Source: Verrucomicrobiota bacterium
Lineage (GTDB): Bacteria > Verrucomicrobiota > Verrucomicrobiia > Chthoniobacterales > Chthoniobacteraceae
DNA length: 48,025 nt
Assembly (NCBI GenBank): GCA_026398235.1
Contig: JAPLTE010000020.1
Location: forward strand, 1-48,025
Direction: 5' to 3'
Position numbers and translations under genes: made by a program. The notes beneath the pieces were generated by a model. The model saw only the letters and a program-made list of their open reading frames with translations. It was not told the DNA's origin and searched no databases. Positions 7,412-15,869 of this stretch are shown in pieces (position 1 is the first letter of the stretch; every line of letters begins with the position of its first letter).

Positions 7412-8026
7412 TTGAAATCCACCGCCAAACTCCAAGCCCACGTAAAAGACCTCCTCGGCTGCACCCGCTGCCCCGCGATGCACAAGCCGGTCATTTCCGG
7501 AGCGCCGGTGCTGAGCAAGGTGCTGTTGGTGGGCCAAGCGCCGGGTGTGAAGGAGCCGATCCTGGGCCGCCCGTTCGCGTGGACCGCCGGGAAGACGCTT
7601 TTCCGCTGGTTTTCCGAGCAATGCGGAGTCGATGAAGCCACTTTCCGCAGCACGGTTTACATGGCGGCAGTTTGCCGCTGTTTTCCGGGCAAAAACGCGC
7701 ACGGGGGCGACCGCGTTCCCGCTCCCGCTGAAATTACGGAGTGCGGCGGCTGGCTTGATGCCGAACTGCGCATTCTCAAACCGGAGCTGGTGATTCCCGT
7801 GGGCAAACTGGCCATCGCCCAATTTCTCCCCGTCGGGCCGCTGGTGGAGATGATCGGAAAAACTTTTCGCGCCCAACGCGCAGGGGTCGCTTTCGACCTC
7901 GTGCCGCTTCCCCACCCGAGCGGAGCCTCCCCGTGGCACCGCACCGAACCGGGCCGCAGTTTATTGCACCAAGCGCTGGGCAAGATCGCCCAACATCCGG
8001 CGTGGAAACAAAGAGTGTCAGGCTAG
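7412..8026 (+). CDS. Uracil-DNA glycosylase superfamily protein, family-4-like
   Basis: Removes uracil from DNA in base-excision repair. The 204-residue protein has the iron-sulfur cysteine pattern of families 4 and 5 (C17 and C20 in GCTRCPA, then C88 or C90 in VCRCFPG, and C111), motif 1 VGQAPGVKEPILGRPF, TAGKTLFRWF, and motif 2 PLPHPSGASPW. GQAPG differs from the canonical GEAPG. The only plausible start is the TTG at 7412, as no ATG lies near. The last residues (KQRVSG) are encoded by the first unit of a tandem repeat that continues past the stop, so the natural tail may have been replaced. It is monocistronic. Confidence 0.85.
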   Translation: MKSTAKLQAHVKDLLGCTRCPAMHKPVISGAPVLSKVLLVGQAPGVKEPILGRPFAWTAGKTLFRWFSEQCGVDEATFRSTVYMAAVCRCFPGKNAHGGDRVPAPAEITECGGWLDAELRILKPELVIPVGKLAIAQFLPVGPLVEMIGKTFRAQRAGVAFDLVPLPHPSGASPWHRTEPGRSLLHQALGKIAQHPAWKQRVSG

Positions 8027-8097
8027 TAAGTCTCAGGCCGGAAAGAGTTTCAGGCCGGTGTCAGGCCAGAAAGAGGTGTCAGGCCGGAAAGACGCAT
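8011..8097. repeat. Imperfect tandem repeat with TCAGGCC core
   Basis: About five degenerate units of 10-18 nt share tcaggc(c), often followed by ggaaaga (for example tcaggccggaaagagt, gtcaggccagaaagaggt). The first unit is inside the 3' end of the glycosylase gene. This tract and the hairpin at 8106-8141 fill most of the 245-nt gap before rnhA. Confidence 0.75.
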
Positions 8098-8105
8098 TGA
8101 TTACT

Positions 8106-8141
8106 CTCATTAACACCGGGCTGAAGCCCGGTGTTAATGAG
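8106..8141. repeat. Perfect 16-bp palindrome with TGAA loop
   Basis: The arms ctcattaacaccgggc (8106-8121) and gcccggtgttaatgag (8126-8141) are exact complements around tgaa. The GGGCTGAAGCCC centre recurs in the palindromic element at 41198-41385. It could end transcription from both sides in this convergent gap (glycosylase and rnhA), although it has no long T run. Confidence 0.85.
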
Positions 8142-8271
8142 ACCTGCACCTCCACCGGAGATATTCCGTGTTCCAGGAAGACGCCACCCTGCCAGCTTCG
8201 CGAAGCAAGATTCAACTGGGGGCCATTACCGGCATCGCGAATCGAGATTCAACCGGGGACCCTTACCGGCG

Positions 8272-8802
8272 TTAAAGTGAAAACAATGCTTCTGCGGCAA
8301 CCGCTGCACCTTCCGACTTGCGCTTGAACTCTTCCAGAAGTGCCTTCAACTGCTCGGGCCGGTGCCGCTGGCGCACTTGGGCGATCGCCTCCCCGGCTAA
8401 GACGTCGCATCGCTCGTTGTGCTCGTGCCCGGCATGGCCTTTCACCCATCGCCAGTCGATTTTGTGCCCCCTCGTCGCGGCATCCAATGCTCGCCAGAGA
8501 TCGTCGTTTTTCACCGGCGTTTTGCCCCGCGTCTGCCAGTTGCGCGCCTTCCAGCCGACGATCCATTCGGAGATCCCTTTGCGCAGATATTCCGAGTCGG
8601 TGTAAAACGCGATCTCGCACGGCTCCTTGAGCGCGGTCAATCCCCCGATGGCAGCCATCAATTCCATCCGGTTATTGGTGGTCGCGGGCTCGCCGCCGCT
8701 CACTTCCTTGGTGCGCCCGTTCCAAAGCAACACCGCCGCCCAGCCTCCCGGGCCGGGATTCCCCTCGCAACCGCCGTCCGTATAAATAGTGACACGTTTC
8801 AA
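8272..8802 (-). CDS. rnhA: Ribonuclease HI
   Basis: Degrades the RNA strand of RNA-DNA hybrids, including R-loops and primers. The 176-residue protein carries all catalytic residues: D9 in [15 protein letters not shown]47 in NNRMEL, D69 in YTDSEYL, H123 in [14 protein letters not shown], and D133. The basic-protrusion region [20 protein letters not shown] is present. Beyond the usual 155 residues there is a charged tail ([18 protein letters not shown]). It is divergent from the exported protein gene at 8939 and has no partner. Confidence 0.95.
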   Translation of the reverse strand: MKRVTIYTDGGCEGNPGPGGWAAVLLWNGRTKEVSGGEPATTNNRMELMAAIGGLTALKEPCEIAFYTDSEYLRKGISEWIVGWKARNWQTRGKTPVKNDDLWRALDAATRGHKIDWRWVKGHAGHEHNERCDVLAGEAIAQVRQRHRPEQLKALLEEFKRKSEGAAVAAEALFSL

Positions 8803-8938
8803 TGGAAAATAAATCGGCCCGCAGGGTGGCCCGAATCCGGGTGCTTGTCGAGGCCGACCCGGAAGAAAATCTCAGGCAAAAGCGCAAACTCTCCGCTTGC
8901 GGATTCTTCAACCCGGTCGAGGTTTCACGACCTGCATC

Positions 8939-9802
8939 ATGCCCATTTCCGATTCGCCACTGCATCAAATGCCCGACCCCGTCGTGAACGCGTTCCTTTC
9001 TCCCTGCCTGCCCCTGTCGCGGCCCTCTTTATCCGCCCGGCTGCTGCCCGCACTGGCCCTCCTGGCGGCGCTTTTCTTCTCGATGATCGCGCGGGGTGCC
9101 GATTGCAACGCGCTGGTCCTTGCGCAAGTGCAGGCGATGCCGCGGGGCGGAACCTATGCGGCCAACCGACTCGCCATGGAGCGGTTCGCTTCCGCCGTGA
9201 GTGTCCGCAATGGGACGCTTTCCGTGCAAGCCGCCCTCGCCGTTCCGAACTTTTGTTCGGAAGCCACCTACCTCGTTTTTTTAAAAACCATCGCCGCGCA
9301 ACAAACGCTCGATCCGACCGTGCTCGACGCCCTGCTCGTCCGGGGGCAACCCGATGGGCAGGGTGTCTGGGGTCGCTGGAATGCAAACGGTCCCGGCACC
9401 GCGTGTCTCTTCCGTGAACTCGGGCTGGGCCGCAATTTTGACGATTTTGAGCAGGCCCGTCCTGGCGATTTCATGAAAATTTTCTGGTCCTCCGAAGTGG
9501 GCAGCCGTGAGCGGGGCCACTCCGTCATTTTCCTGGGCCGCGAACGGCGCGACGGAGTGGAGACGGTGCGCTTTTGGTCGAGCAATTCCCCGGCGGGGTT
9601 CGGGGAAAAAACCGTGCTGCGCAGCAAGATCGCCTACGCGATTTTCTCACGCCTGGAGCACCCGGAAGCGCTCAGTCGTCCCTTGTCCCGTGCCGACGCC
9701 TACCTCGCGCGGCTCAATACCGTCCGCTCCTCGGCCAACGAGGCCCGCATAAAAACGGGGATCCAATGGATCCGGAAATCAGGGAATCAGGAAAATTTGT
9801 AA
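8939..9802 (+). CDS. Exported protein of unknown function
   Basis: The protein has 287 residues if translated from 8939, or 277 from the ATG at 8969; the second may be better because it leaves a cleaner signal peptide. A hydrophobic stretch LLPALALLAALFFSMIA ends at RGADCN, a probable signal peptidase I site. The mature part has SVQAALAVPNFCSEATYLVF, ARPGDFMKIFW and RERGHSVIFLGRER. The GD..K..W plus GHSV..LG pattern is reminiscent of CHAP or NlpC/P60 peptidoglycan hydrolases, with Cys in TACLF or NFCSEA as possible nucleophile. This is only a hint. The C-terminal KSGNQENL is encoded by a dispersed GGAAATCAGG repeat. Confidence 0.75.
   Translation: MPISDSPLHQMPDPVVNAFLSPCLPLSRPSLSARLLPALALLAALFFSMIARGADCNALVLAQVQAMPRGGTYAANRLAMERFASAVSVRNGTLSVQAALAVPNFCSEATYLVFLKTIAAQQTLDPTVLDALLVRGQPDGQGVWGRWNANGPGTACLFRELGLGRNFDDFEQARPGDFMKIFWSSEVGSRERGHSVIFLGRERRDGVETVRFWSSNSPAGFGEKTVLRSKIAYAIFSRLEHPEALSRPLSRADAYLARLNTVRSSANEARIKTGIQWIRKSGNQENL
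9774..9794. repeat. GGAAATCAGG repeat, in the gene's 3' end
   Basis: The tract ggaaatcagggaatcaggaa encodes the last residues of the exported protein. An inverted relative, tttcctgatttcctgg, lies at 9845-9860, and others are near 2520-2534, 18649-18659 and 43624-43656. The rest of the 154-nt gap has a short agccat/atggct hairpin and nothing else I recognise. Confidence 0.65.
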
Positions 9803-9956
9803 GGTTCTTGTAAATAGAAGAGAGCCATCCCGGCATGGCTGTCCTTTCCTGATTTCCTGGAGTCGGCTTTTTTCAGGTCCGGCGTTTTCCGTGCTTTCTA
9901 AACCGCGGCGAGAAGGTTAAACAGGGGCTCAGCTTCCCGCCGCCCTTCCCCGCTGC

Positions 9957-10634
9957 ATGAAACCCAAAATCTTGATCGCAGATGATGAGCCCGATGTGGT
10001 GGAGCTCGTTGCCGCCAATCTCCGCACGGCCGGCTTTGAGGTCCTCAAGGCGGAGGACGGCCCCTCGGCGCTGGCCGTTGTTCGCGAACAAGCTCCGCAG
10101 CTTCTCATACTCGATTTGATGCTGCCGGGAATGTCCGGCCTGGAGGTTTGCCGCGTGCTCAAAGGCGATTCGGCGACGTCCGCAATTCCCATCGTCATGC
10201 TCACCGCAAAGGCGGAGGAGGTGGACCGCATCGTCGGGCTGGAACTCGGCGCGGACGATTACGTAACGAAGCCGTTTAGCCCGCGCGAGTTGGTGCTGCG
10301 CGTCAAAAGCGTGTTGCGGCGCAACCAGAACGAGCCTTCCGACGGGCTTCTGAGCCTGGAGGACATTGTGCTGGATCGTAAACGGATGCAAGTCCTGGTC
10401 GAGGGCAAACCGGTCGATTTCACGGCCACAGAACTCAAGCTCCTCACGCTGCTCATGGAGCGCCGGGGACGCGTGCAGTCCCGCGAAGTGTTACTCAATG
10501 ACGTGTGGGGATACGAAAGCGTGATCGACACCCGTACCGTGGATACGCATGTGCGGCGGGTCCGGGAAAAGCTCGGGGCCAGCGCGGATTGCATTGAAAC
10601 AGTTCGCGGATTTGGGTATCGCATCGCGCAATGA
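9957..10634 (+). CDS. OmpR/PhoB-family response regulator
   Basis: The 225-residue protein combines a receiver domain (1-120) and a winged-helix DNA-binding domain (about 130-225). The receiver has acidic DDEPD at 9-13, the phosphoacceptor D53 in LILDLMLPGMSG, the TAKAEE switch and K105 in DYVTKPFSPREL. The output domain has FTATELKLLTLLMERRGRVQSREVLLNDVWG and the recognition segment DTRTVDTHVRRVREKLG. Closest in style to PhoB, so phosphate control is possible, but no pst or pho transport genes are adjacent. Its stop overlaps the kinase start (ATGA). Confidence 0.93.
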   Translation: MKPKILIADDEPDVVELVAANLRTAGFEVLKAEDGPSALAVVREQAPQLLILDLMLPGMSGLEVCRVLKGDSATSAIPIVMLTAKAEEVDRIVGLELGADDYVTKPFSPRELVLRVKSVLRRNQNEPSDGLLSLEDIVLDRKRMQVLVEGKPVDFTATELKLLTLLMERRGRVQSREVLLNDVWGYESVIDTRTVDTHVRRVREKLGASADCIETVRGFGYRIAQ

Positions 10635-11911
10635 ACTGGGTGCTCGTCAGTGCTTTTTTGATTCTGGCGATTCTCTCGCTGCGCCAACGCCGGAGGACAC
10701 GCGAAGAATGGCGGCAGATTGGGCGCATCATTGAGGCAATCGGGGAGGGGAGCCGCCCGAAGAGCTTTATTTTGCATGGCGAAAAAGCATTGCAGCAGAT
10801 CGGCATCGGCCTGGAGAAATTGGCGGATCAACGGGACCGCTTGGAAAGCCAGATTTCCCGCGAGGGGTTCAACTTGCAGGCGATCCTGGCCAGCATGGTG
10901 GAGGGAGTGATGGTGGTGGACGTGGACGGGGTGATCCGGCTGGTGAACGATTCGTTGCTGGCCCTGTTCGACCTGAAAACCACACCGGTCAACCGGGGTG
11001 CGCTGCATACGTTGCGCGATGCCGCCATCGAAGCGGTATTACGCAAGGCGCTTGCCACGGGGGAGGTGCAATTCCGTGAAATCGAGATGATTGCCTCGAA
11101 GCGCCACCTGGCCCTGAGCGCCGCCCCGGTGCGCGACAGCGCGGGGGCCGTCCTGGGGGTCGCGGCGACCTTTCACGACATCAGCCGCGTCAAGCAACTT
11201 GAAGAGGTCCGGCGCGATTTCGTGGCCAATGTTTCCCATGAATTGCGCACGCCGCTTTCGATTTTTCAAGGGTATGTCGAGATGTTGCGCGAAAACCCGG
11301 AGTTGCCGCGCGAAGAGATCTCAAGCACGCTCCAAGTGCTCTCCAAGCATTCCACGCGACTGAACGCTTTGGTGGAGGATTTGTTGTCCATTGCCCGGCT
11401 GGAATCCCGCCAGGATGGACTCAAGCTCGCTCCCTGGGATGCGGCACGGTTTTTGAGCAGCGTGGAGGAGGATTGGCGGCTTAAATTCCAGGCGCAGGAA
11501 GTGCGGTTTTGCATCGAAATTGCGCCCGATCTGCCGTCGATTTGCGTGGATCATTTCAAGCTGGAGCAGGTGTTCAATAACTTGCTTGAGAACGCATTGA
11601 AATACACGCCGGCGGGCGGGAGCGTCACCCTCCGCGCCGCACAGGCCCCCGCCAGCGGGGAGCTCTCCGGAACGGACGTGGAGATTCGGGTGATCGATAC
11701 CGGCAGCGGAATCCCGGCTGCTGATCTGCCGCACATTTTTGAGCGGTTTTACCGGGCCGACAAAGCCCGCAGCCGCGCCTTGGGTGGCACGGGACTCGGC
11801 CTCTCTATCGTCAAGCACATCGTGCAAATCCACGGCGGAAGCGTCCGGGCGGAGAGCGTGGTCGGCAGCGGGTCGAGCTTTATCATCCGGCTGCCGGGTG
11901 CAACGGCCTGA
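10631..11911 (+). CDS. PhoR-like sensor histidine kinase
   Basis: The 426-residue membrane kinase is partner of the regulator just upstream. It has a single N-terminal membrane segment (residues 1-17), a linker helix, a PAS domain (about 82-185, VDGVIRLVNDSLLALFDL through VAATFHDISR), HisKA with H203 in VANVSHELRTPLS, and HATPase_c with the N box FNNLLENALKYTP, G1 DTGSGIP and G2 GGTGLGLSIVKHI. There is no periplasmic sensor loop, so the signal is probably internal or passed by a partner, as for PhoR with PhoU/Pst. The 4-nt overlap points to translational coupling. Confidence 0.93.
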   Translation: MNWVLVSAFLILAILSLRQRRRTREEWRQIGRIIEAIGEGSRPKSFILHGEKALQQIGIGLEKLADQRDRLESQISREGFNLQAILASMVEGVMVVDVDGVIRLVNDSLLALFDLKTTPVNRGALHTLRDAAIEAVLRKALATGEVQFREIEMIASKRHLALSAAPVRDSAGAVLGVAATFHDISRVKQLEEVRRDFVANVSHELRTPLSIFQGYVEMLRENPELPREEISSTLQVLSKHSTRLNALVEDLLSIARLESRQDGLKLAPWDAARFLSSVEEDWRLKFQAQEVRFCIEIAPDLPSICVDHFKLEQVFNNLLENALKYTPAGGSVTLRAAQAPASGELSGTDVEIRVIDTGSGIPAADLPHIFERFYRADKARSRALGGTGLGLSIVKHIVQIHGGSVRAESVVGSGSSFIIRLPGATA

Positions 11912-11942
11912 GGAAGTCGGCGCTTTTTTGAGCGCGTGCTGG

Positions 11943-11978
11943 AAAACCGAACATCGGTTCTCATGGAGAGAACCTTTT
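11943..11978. terminator. Bidirectional terminator between the kinase gene and lysC
   Basis: Two small hairpins abut. On the plus strand, 11956-11962 (ggttctc) pairs with 11968-11974 (gagaacc), followed by tttt. On the minus strand, the stem formed by 11945-11950 and 11954-11959 (aaccga/tcggtt) is followed by a short T run. T runs are short, so strength is uncertain. Confidence 0.5.
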
Positions 11979-11995
11979 GCGCCTTTTTGCGGCTC
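11971..11995. repeat. GCCGCAAAAAGGCGCAAAA repeat (minus orientation)
   Basis: The reverse complement reads gagccgcaaaaaggcgcaaaagg. Near-identical runs occur at 15734-15764 and 16725-16753, and a looser inverted pair at 17393-17458. It overlaps the kinase/lysC terminator region. Confidence 0.7.
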
Positions 11996-12000
11996 AGTTC

Positions 12001-13221
12001 CTACACCGCGCTCAGCCCGAAGGCTTCATGGACGAGGTTGGCGGCTTCGGCGACCCGGGTTTCTTCGAGGACGACGGCGATCTTGATTTCCGAAGTGGAG
12101 ATCATCTGGATGTTGATATTTCCCTGGCTGAGCGCCTCAAACACTTTTGCCGCAACGCCCGAGTGGGAGCGCATGCCGATGCCGACGACGCTCAGTTTGG
12201 CGATGCCGTCTTGCGCGGTGATGCCTTTGCCGAGCCCCTCGGCGAGCGGCTCCAGCACTTTTTGGGCTTTGGGAAGCTCGTCTTTATTGAGCGTAAAGGA
12301 GATGTCGGTGGTGCCTTGCAGCGAGACGTTTTGGACAATCATATCCACGGCGATCCCCGCGTCGGCGATGGCCTTGAAGACGCGCGAAGCGATGCCGGGG
12401 GTATCGGCCACTTGGAAGATGGTGACTTTGGCTTGGTTGCGTTCGATGGAAACGCCACGGATGACAACTTGCTCCATGCTCATGGTTTCTTCTTTCACGA
12501 TGGTTCCCGGGTTGTTGTTGAATGAACTGCGCACCTCAAAGGGGACGCCGAATTTTTTGGCGAACTCGACCGAGCGCGATTGCATGACTTTGGAGCCGCT
12601 GCTCGCCATTTCCAGCATCTCGTCGTAGGAGAGTTCGTTCATTTTGCGGGCGGTTTTCACCACGCGCGGGTCGCAGGTGAAGACGCCTTCCACATCGGTG
12701 AAAATCTGGCACAGATCGGCCTTGATGGCCGCGGCGATGGCGATGGCTGTGAGATCCGAGCCGCCCCGGCCGAGGGTGGTGGTCTGGCCATCGTCGGTTT
12801 CGCCCTGGAACCCGGCGACGACCACGATGTTGCCTGCATCGAGAAATTGATGAACCCGCGCGGGTGTAATGTCGCGGATCTTTGCCTTCGTGTGAACGCC
12901 GTCGGTGACAATACCGGCCTGCGCTCCGGTGAGCGAGACGGCTTGGTGTCCCAGGCTTTGGATCGCCATGGCGGTCAGGGCGATGGTGGTCTGTTCTCCC
13001 GTGGCCAGCAGCATATCCATTTCCCGCTCAGGCGGGGGGAGATCGCCGCAGACTTCGCGAGCCAGCTTGATCAAATTATCCGTAACGCCCGACATCGCCG
13101 AGACGACAACGACAACTTTGTGGCCCGCCTCTTGCGTGGCGACAACCCGGCGGGCGACGTTGAGGATGCGGCTGGGATCGCCGACCGACGTGCCGCCATA
13201 TTTCTGGACAATGACACTCAT
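12001..13221 (-). CDS. lysC: Aspartate kinase
   Basis: Phosphorylates aspartate, the entry step to lysine, methionine, threonine and diaminopimelate. The 406-residue protein opens with VQKYGGTSVGD, has VVVVSAMSGVTDNL, LLATGEQTTIALTAMA, FQGETDDGQTTTLGRGGSDLTA, and the regulatory half with two ACT domains (about 265-400; QVADTPGIASRVFKAIADA and GIGMRSHSGVAAKVFEALS), so feedback inhibition by lysine and/or threonine is expected. The size matches the alpha form of the overlapping alpha/beta type; the internal GTG or ATG that would give a beta subunit was not resolved. It follows the polyprenyl synthase gene by 44 nt and is likely co-transcribed. Confidence 0.95.
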   Translation of the reverse strand: MSVIVQKYGGTSVGDPSRILNVARRVVATQEAGHKVVVVVSAMSGVTDNLIKLAREVCGDLPPPEREMDMLLATGEQTTIALTAMAIQSLGHQAVSLTGAQAGIVTDGVHTKAKIRDITPARVHQFLDAGNIVVVAGFQGETDDGQTTTLGRGGSDLTAIAIAAAIKADLCQIFTDVEGVFTCDPRVVKTARKMNELSYDEMLEMASSGSKVMQSRSVEFAKKFGVPFEVRSSFNNNPGTIVKEETMSMEQVVIRGVSIERNQAKVTIFQVADTPGIASRVFKAIADAGIAVDMIVQNVSLQGTTDISFTLNKDELPKAQKVLEPLAEGLGKGITAQDGIAKLSVVGIGMRSHSGVAAKVFEALSQGNINIQMISTSEIKIAVVLEETRVAEAANLVHEAFGLSAV

Positions 13222-13265
13222 GGAGAGCCGGGGAGTTTCTTTGGGAGAGCCGGGGTTGTCAATCC

Positions 13266-14282
13266 TTACGCGAACTGCTTCAAAAGCCGGTCGACGGATT
13301 TGCAGAGGTCTTGCAGGCCTGTGCGGAATGGGGTCGCCGGGACGACTTCGAGCGCTTCAACGGCTTCCTTGAGGAGACCGCTTGCGGTGGAAATGGCGCT
13401 TGCGAGCGCGCCGGAACTGCGGGTGGCCGTAATGACGTCGCTGACTTCCTGGCCCGAGAGGATGGCGCGGGTCCAGCGGGCGCAATCGGTTTTGGACGCG
13501 TTGCGTAACAGGAGCAGCACCGGGAGGGTGAGCTTGCCTTTGCTGAGGTCGCTGCCGAGGCTTTTGCCCGCTTTGGATTCCTCGCCTGCGATGTCCAGGC
13601 AATCGTCATAAATCTGGTAGGCAGTGCCGAGCTTGAGCCCGTAAGCATGCAAGGCGGCGGCCGCTTCGGGCGTGCTTTCGTTGAGCATCGCACCGAGCTC
13701 TGTGGCCGCGGCAAAGAGCGCGGCGGTCTTCATCTCGATGATTTTGAAATAGTCCGCCACGCTCAGGTCAAAGTCGAACCGGCGCTGGGTCTGGATGATT
13801 TCCCCCGAGCAGACCTCGGCGGAAGCCTGGGCAATATGACGGGCGATTTCGCCGTTGTTAAACTGAGTGGAAAGCTTGAGGGCATGGGCGAACATGCAGT
13901 CGCCCAAAAGCACGCTGAGGGTGTTGCCCCATTTGGCGTTGGCCGTGGGCTGGTTGCGGCGGAGGTCTGCGCCGTCGATAATGTCGTCGTGCACCAGCGT
14001 GGCGGCATGGATGAGTTCCATGATCACGGCCAGGTCGATATGCTGTTCGCCGATGCCGCCCGTGGCTCCTGCGGAAAGCAGGGTGAGGGCGGGGCGGAGC
14101 CGTTTGCCGCTGGATTCGCAGGCATAGGCAACGTAGCTCTCCACGGCGGGATCGAACGCGCGCGCCTGGGCCCGGATGCGTTCCTCGACAATGCCGAGGG
14201 GCTCGGAGATGAGCTCGAAAGCGGCTTTAATCTCTTTCGGGATAATTTTGGCGTTCAGATCAGGCCTCGGCAGGTTTTTCAC
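13266..14282 (-). CDS. ispB: Polyprenyl diphosphate synthase
   Basis: Trans-prenyltransferase that builds the quinone side chain by adding isopentenyl diphosphate units. The 338-residue protein has GKRLRPALTLLSA, the first aspartate-rich motif LVHDDIIDGADLRR, WGNTLSVLLGD, KTAALFAAATELG and the second aspartate-rich motif YQIYDDCLDIAGEE, then GKSLGSDLSKGKLTLPVLLLL. Length and motifs fit octaprenyl/heptaprenyl synthases; chain length cannot be read here with confidence. Upstream member of the minus-strand pair with lysC. The symbol is by family. Confidence 0.88.
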   Translation of the reverse strand: MKNLPRPDLNAKIIPKEIKAAFELISEPLGIVEERIRAQARAFDPAVESYVAYACESSGKRLRPALTLLSAGATGGIGEQHIDLAVIMELIHAATLVHDDIIDGADLRRNQPTANAKWGNTLSVLLGDCMFAHALKLSTQFNNGEIARHIAQASAEVCSGEIIQTQRRFDFDLSVADYFKIIEMKTAALFAAATELGAMLNESTPEAAAALHAYGLKLGTAYQIYDDCLDIAGEESKAGKSLGSDLSKGKLTLPVLLLLRNASKTDCARWTRAILSGQEVSDVITATRSSGALASAISTASGLLKEAVEALEVVPATPFRTGLQDLCKSVDRLLKQFA

Positions 14283-14420
14283 GGGGTGTCAAAAATAGGG
14301 ATCAGGGCACGAAAGTCAATCCACAGCGGGAGGTGATTGGGTTGTGAACGGAAAATACAGCCATTTTTATGAAAACTGCTGGCAAAATCCGCGCTGACAC
14401 ATTAACTAAAACAAACCCCC

Positions 14421-15722
14421 ATGCCTTTCCCAAAGAGCAATAGCCGCGCCATCCGTGTGGTTCAACAAAAGCTTTTCAATTCCCGTTTTTTTACGATCTC
14501 GGTGCTGTTTCATCTTGTGCTCCTGGTTGCGCTGGGCGGCACGGTCATCATGAAGCAGGCTACTGAACCGCCGGATTTTACCGGGGGCGATGGCGATTCA
14601 AAATTCGTCCAAAACGAAGCGGCCATCGTCCCACCTCCGCCCCCGCCTCTGCCGGACACGCCTGCCTTGACGCCCACGACGCAAAATAATACTGCGCTCG
14701 ATGCGATCACCACCGCGGCGCCGACGATGTCCGCCTTCCAGCTTCCGACGGTGGTTCCCGTCGCCCCTCCCGCGGCGGTCGAACCCGCCAAGATGACAGC
14801 CTCCCCGGTGCCGGCCAACCCCCAGCAGCTTACCACGGCCCAGGCAAAACGGATTCGGGATTTCACCAACAATTGGTCCAAACCGGTGAAAGGTTTTGGG
14901 GGATTGGGCAGTTCGGTCAAAGAACGGCAATTCCAGTTCGTCGCCTATCTGGCCAAATATCAAGGCGGGGACTGGGCTTCAACGAACATTGTGAAAGACG
15001 GGAAAATCGTCAAAGGCAGCTTGCCCAATCTGCTGTATTTCATGAACAAACTTTCGAAAGGCCGGATCAAGGCGGACACTGTTCCAGAGCCTTTGGACCT
15101 TTCCAACTGGGAGCAGGAAGTCAGCGTCAAAAAACCGCCGTTTATTTTCTTCACCGGCCATCGTGATTTCGTCCTGACGGACGCGGAAGTCGATTGCCTC
15201 CAGAAATACGTGCAAAGCGGCGGGTGTATTTGGGGCGACAGTTCGCTGCCCGGCCGCCATTCTCGTTTCGATCTGGCTTTCCGGCGTGAAATGCGCCGGG
15301 TGATTCCGGACTTGGATAAGGAATGGGAAGTGTTGCCGCCCAATTATCCAATGTTTACGAAGAATCTTTATTACGCGGAGATCACTGCGCCCACCACCGG
15401 GGTGAACCATTACAAAGAACCGGTGTACGCGCTGCGGTTTGGGGGGGAAGTGGCGATCATTTACACCGCGAACGATTACGGCGACATGTGGCGACTGGCG
15501 TTAACACAGGTGGGGGACAAGCTCGAAATTGACAAGACTCTCATGGAGGGAACCTCGATATATAAATTCACCGACAACGCGGTCTTTGCTCGGATGGAGA
15601 TTTATTACCGGGGAATGGAGCTGCCCAAAATCATCAACTCGTATAAATTTGGCACCAACGTGGTGATCCATCTCCTGACCCGGTGGGAAGACCGGATCAA
15701 AGCGATTCCGCAGGGGCTGTAA
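14421..15722 (+). CDS. Membrane-anchored DUF4159 protein with proline-rich linker
   Basis: The 433-residue protein has an N-terminal cytoplasmic basic stretch, one membrane segment at about 26-45 (ISVLFHLVLLVALGGTVIM), a Pro/Thr/Ala-rich linker (about 70-140, with a run of six prolines) and a DUF4159 domain from about 165 to the end: KPPFIFFTGHRDFVLTDAEV, YVQSGGCIWGDSSLPG, FRREMRRVIPD and RFGGEVAIIYTANDYGDMW. DUF4159 is related to class I glutamine amidotransferase-like folds found next to MoxR/BatA-type and TonB-like genes. The N-terminal anchor plus proline linker is TonB-like in layout. Function is unknown. No partners of that type are adjacent. Confidence 0.85.
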   Translation: MPFPKSNSRAIRVVQQKLFNSRFFTISVLFHLVLLVALGGTVIMKQATEPPDFTGGDGDSKFVQNEAAIVPPPPPPLPDTPALTPTTQNNTALDAITTAAPTMSAFQLPTVVPVAPPAAVEPAKMTASPVPANPQQLTTAQAKRIRDFTNNWSKPVKGFGGLGSSVKERQFQFVAYLAKYQGGDWASTNIVKDGKIVKGSLPNLLYFMNKLSKGRIKADTVPEPLDLSNWEQEVSVKKPPFIFFTGHRDFVLTDAEVDCLQKYVQSGGCIWGDSSLPGRHSRFDLAFRREMRRVIPDLDKEWEVLPPNYPMFTKNLYYAEITAPTTGVNHYKEPVYALRFGGEVAIIYTANDYGDMWRLALTQVGDKLEIDKTLMEGTSIYKFTDNAVFARMEIYYRGMELPKIINSYKFGTNVVIHLLTRWEDRIKAIPQGL

Positions 15723-15733
15723 GCCGGGGATTA

Positions 15734-15764
15734 GCCACAAAAAGGCGCAAGAGGCGCAAAAAAG
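15734..15764. repeat. GCCACAAAAAGGCGCAAGAGGCGCAAAA repeat
   Basis: Member of the A-rich GCGCAAAAA family with a 9-11 nt step, also found at 11971-11995, 16725-16753 and 17393-17458. It begins 11 nt after the DUF4159 gene. Confidence 0.7.
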
Positions 15765-15789
15765 TATCGGCAAACAAGAAGCGGCCTCG

Positions 15790-15838
15790 TTCCCAAGCTC
15801 CAGCTTGGGAATGCACTTGTCTTTGAGGCTCCAGCCTC
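15790..15838. repeat. Two consecutive hairpins sharing a GCTCCAGC centre
   Basis: Hairpin 1: 15790-15798 (ttcccaagc) with 15803-15811, loop tcca. Hairpin 2: 15825-15829 (gaggc) with 15834-15838, loop tcca. Both lie in the convergent gap between the DUF4159 gene and gluQ and may act as a transcript end for either side. Confidence 0.75.
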
Positions 15839-15869
15839 GAAACGCAGCCAGCGAATGGCGACTGTTGGC

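Noticed and set aside
8058-8327. 89-codon plus frame between the glycosylase gene and rnhA
   Set aside because: It is made of the TCAGGCC tandem units and the palindrome and overlaps the 3' end of rnhA; no ribosome binding site.
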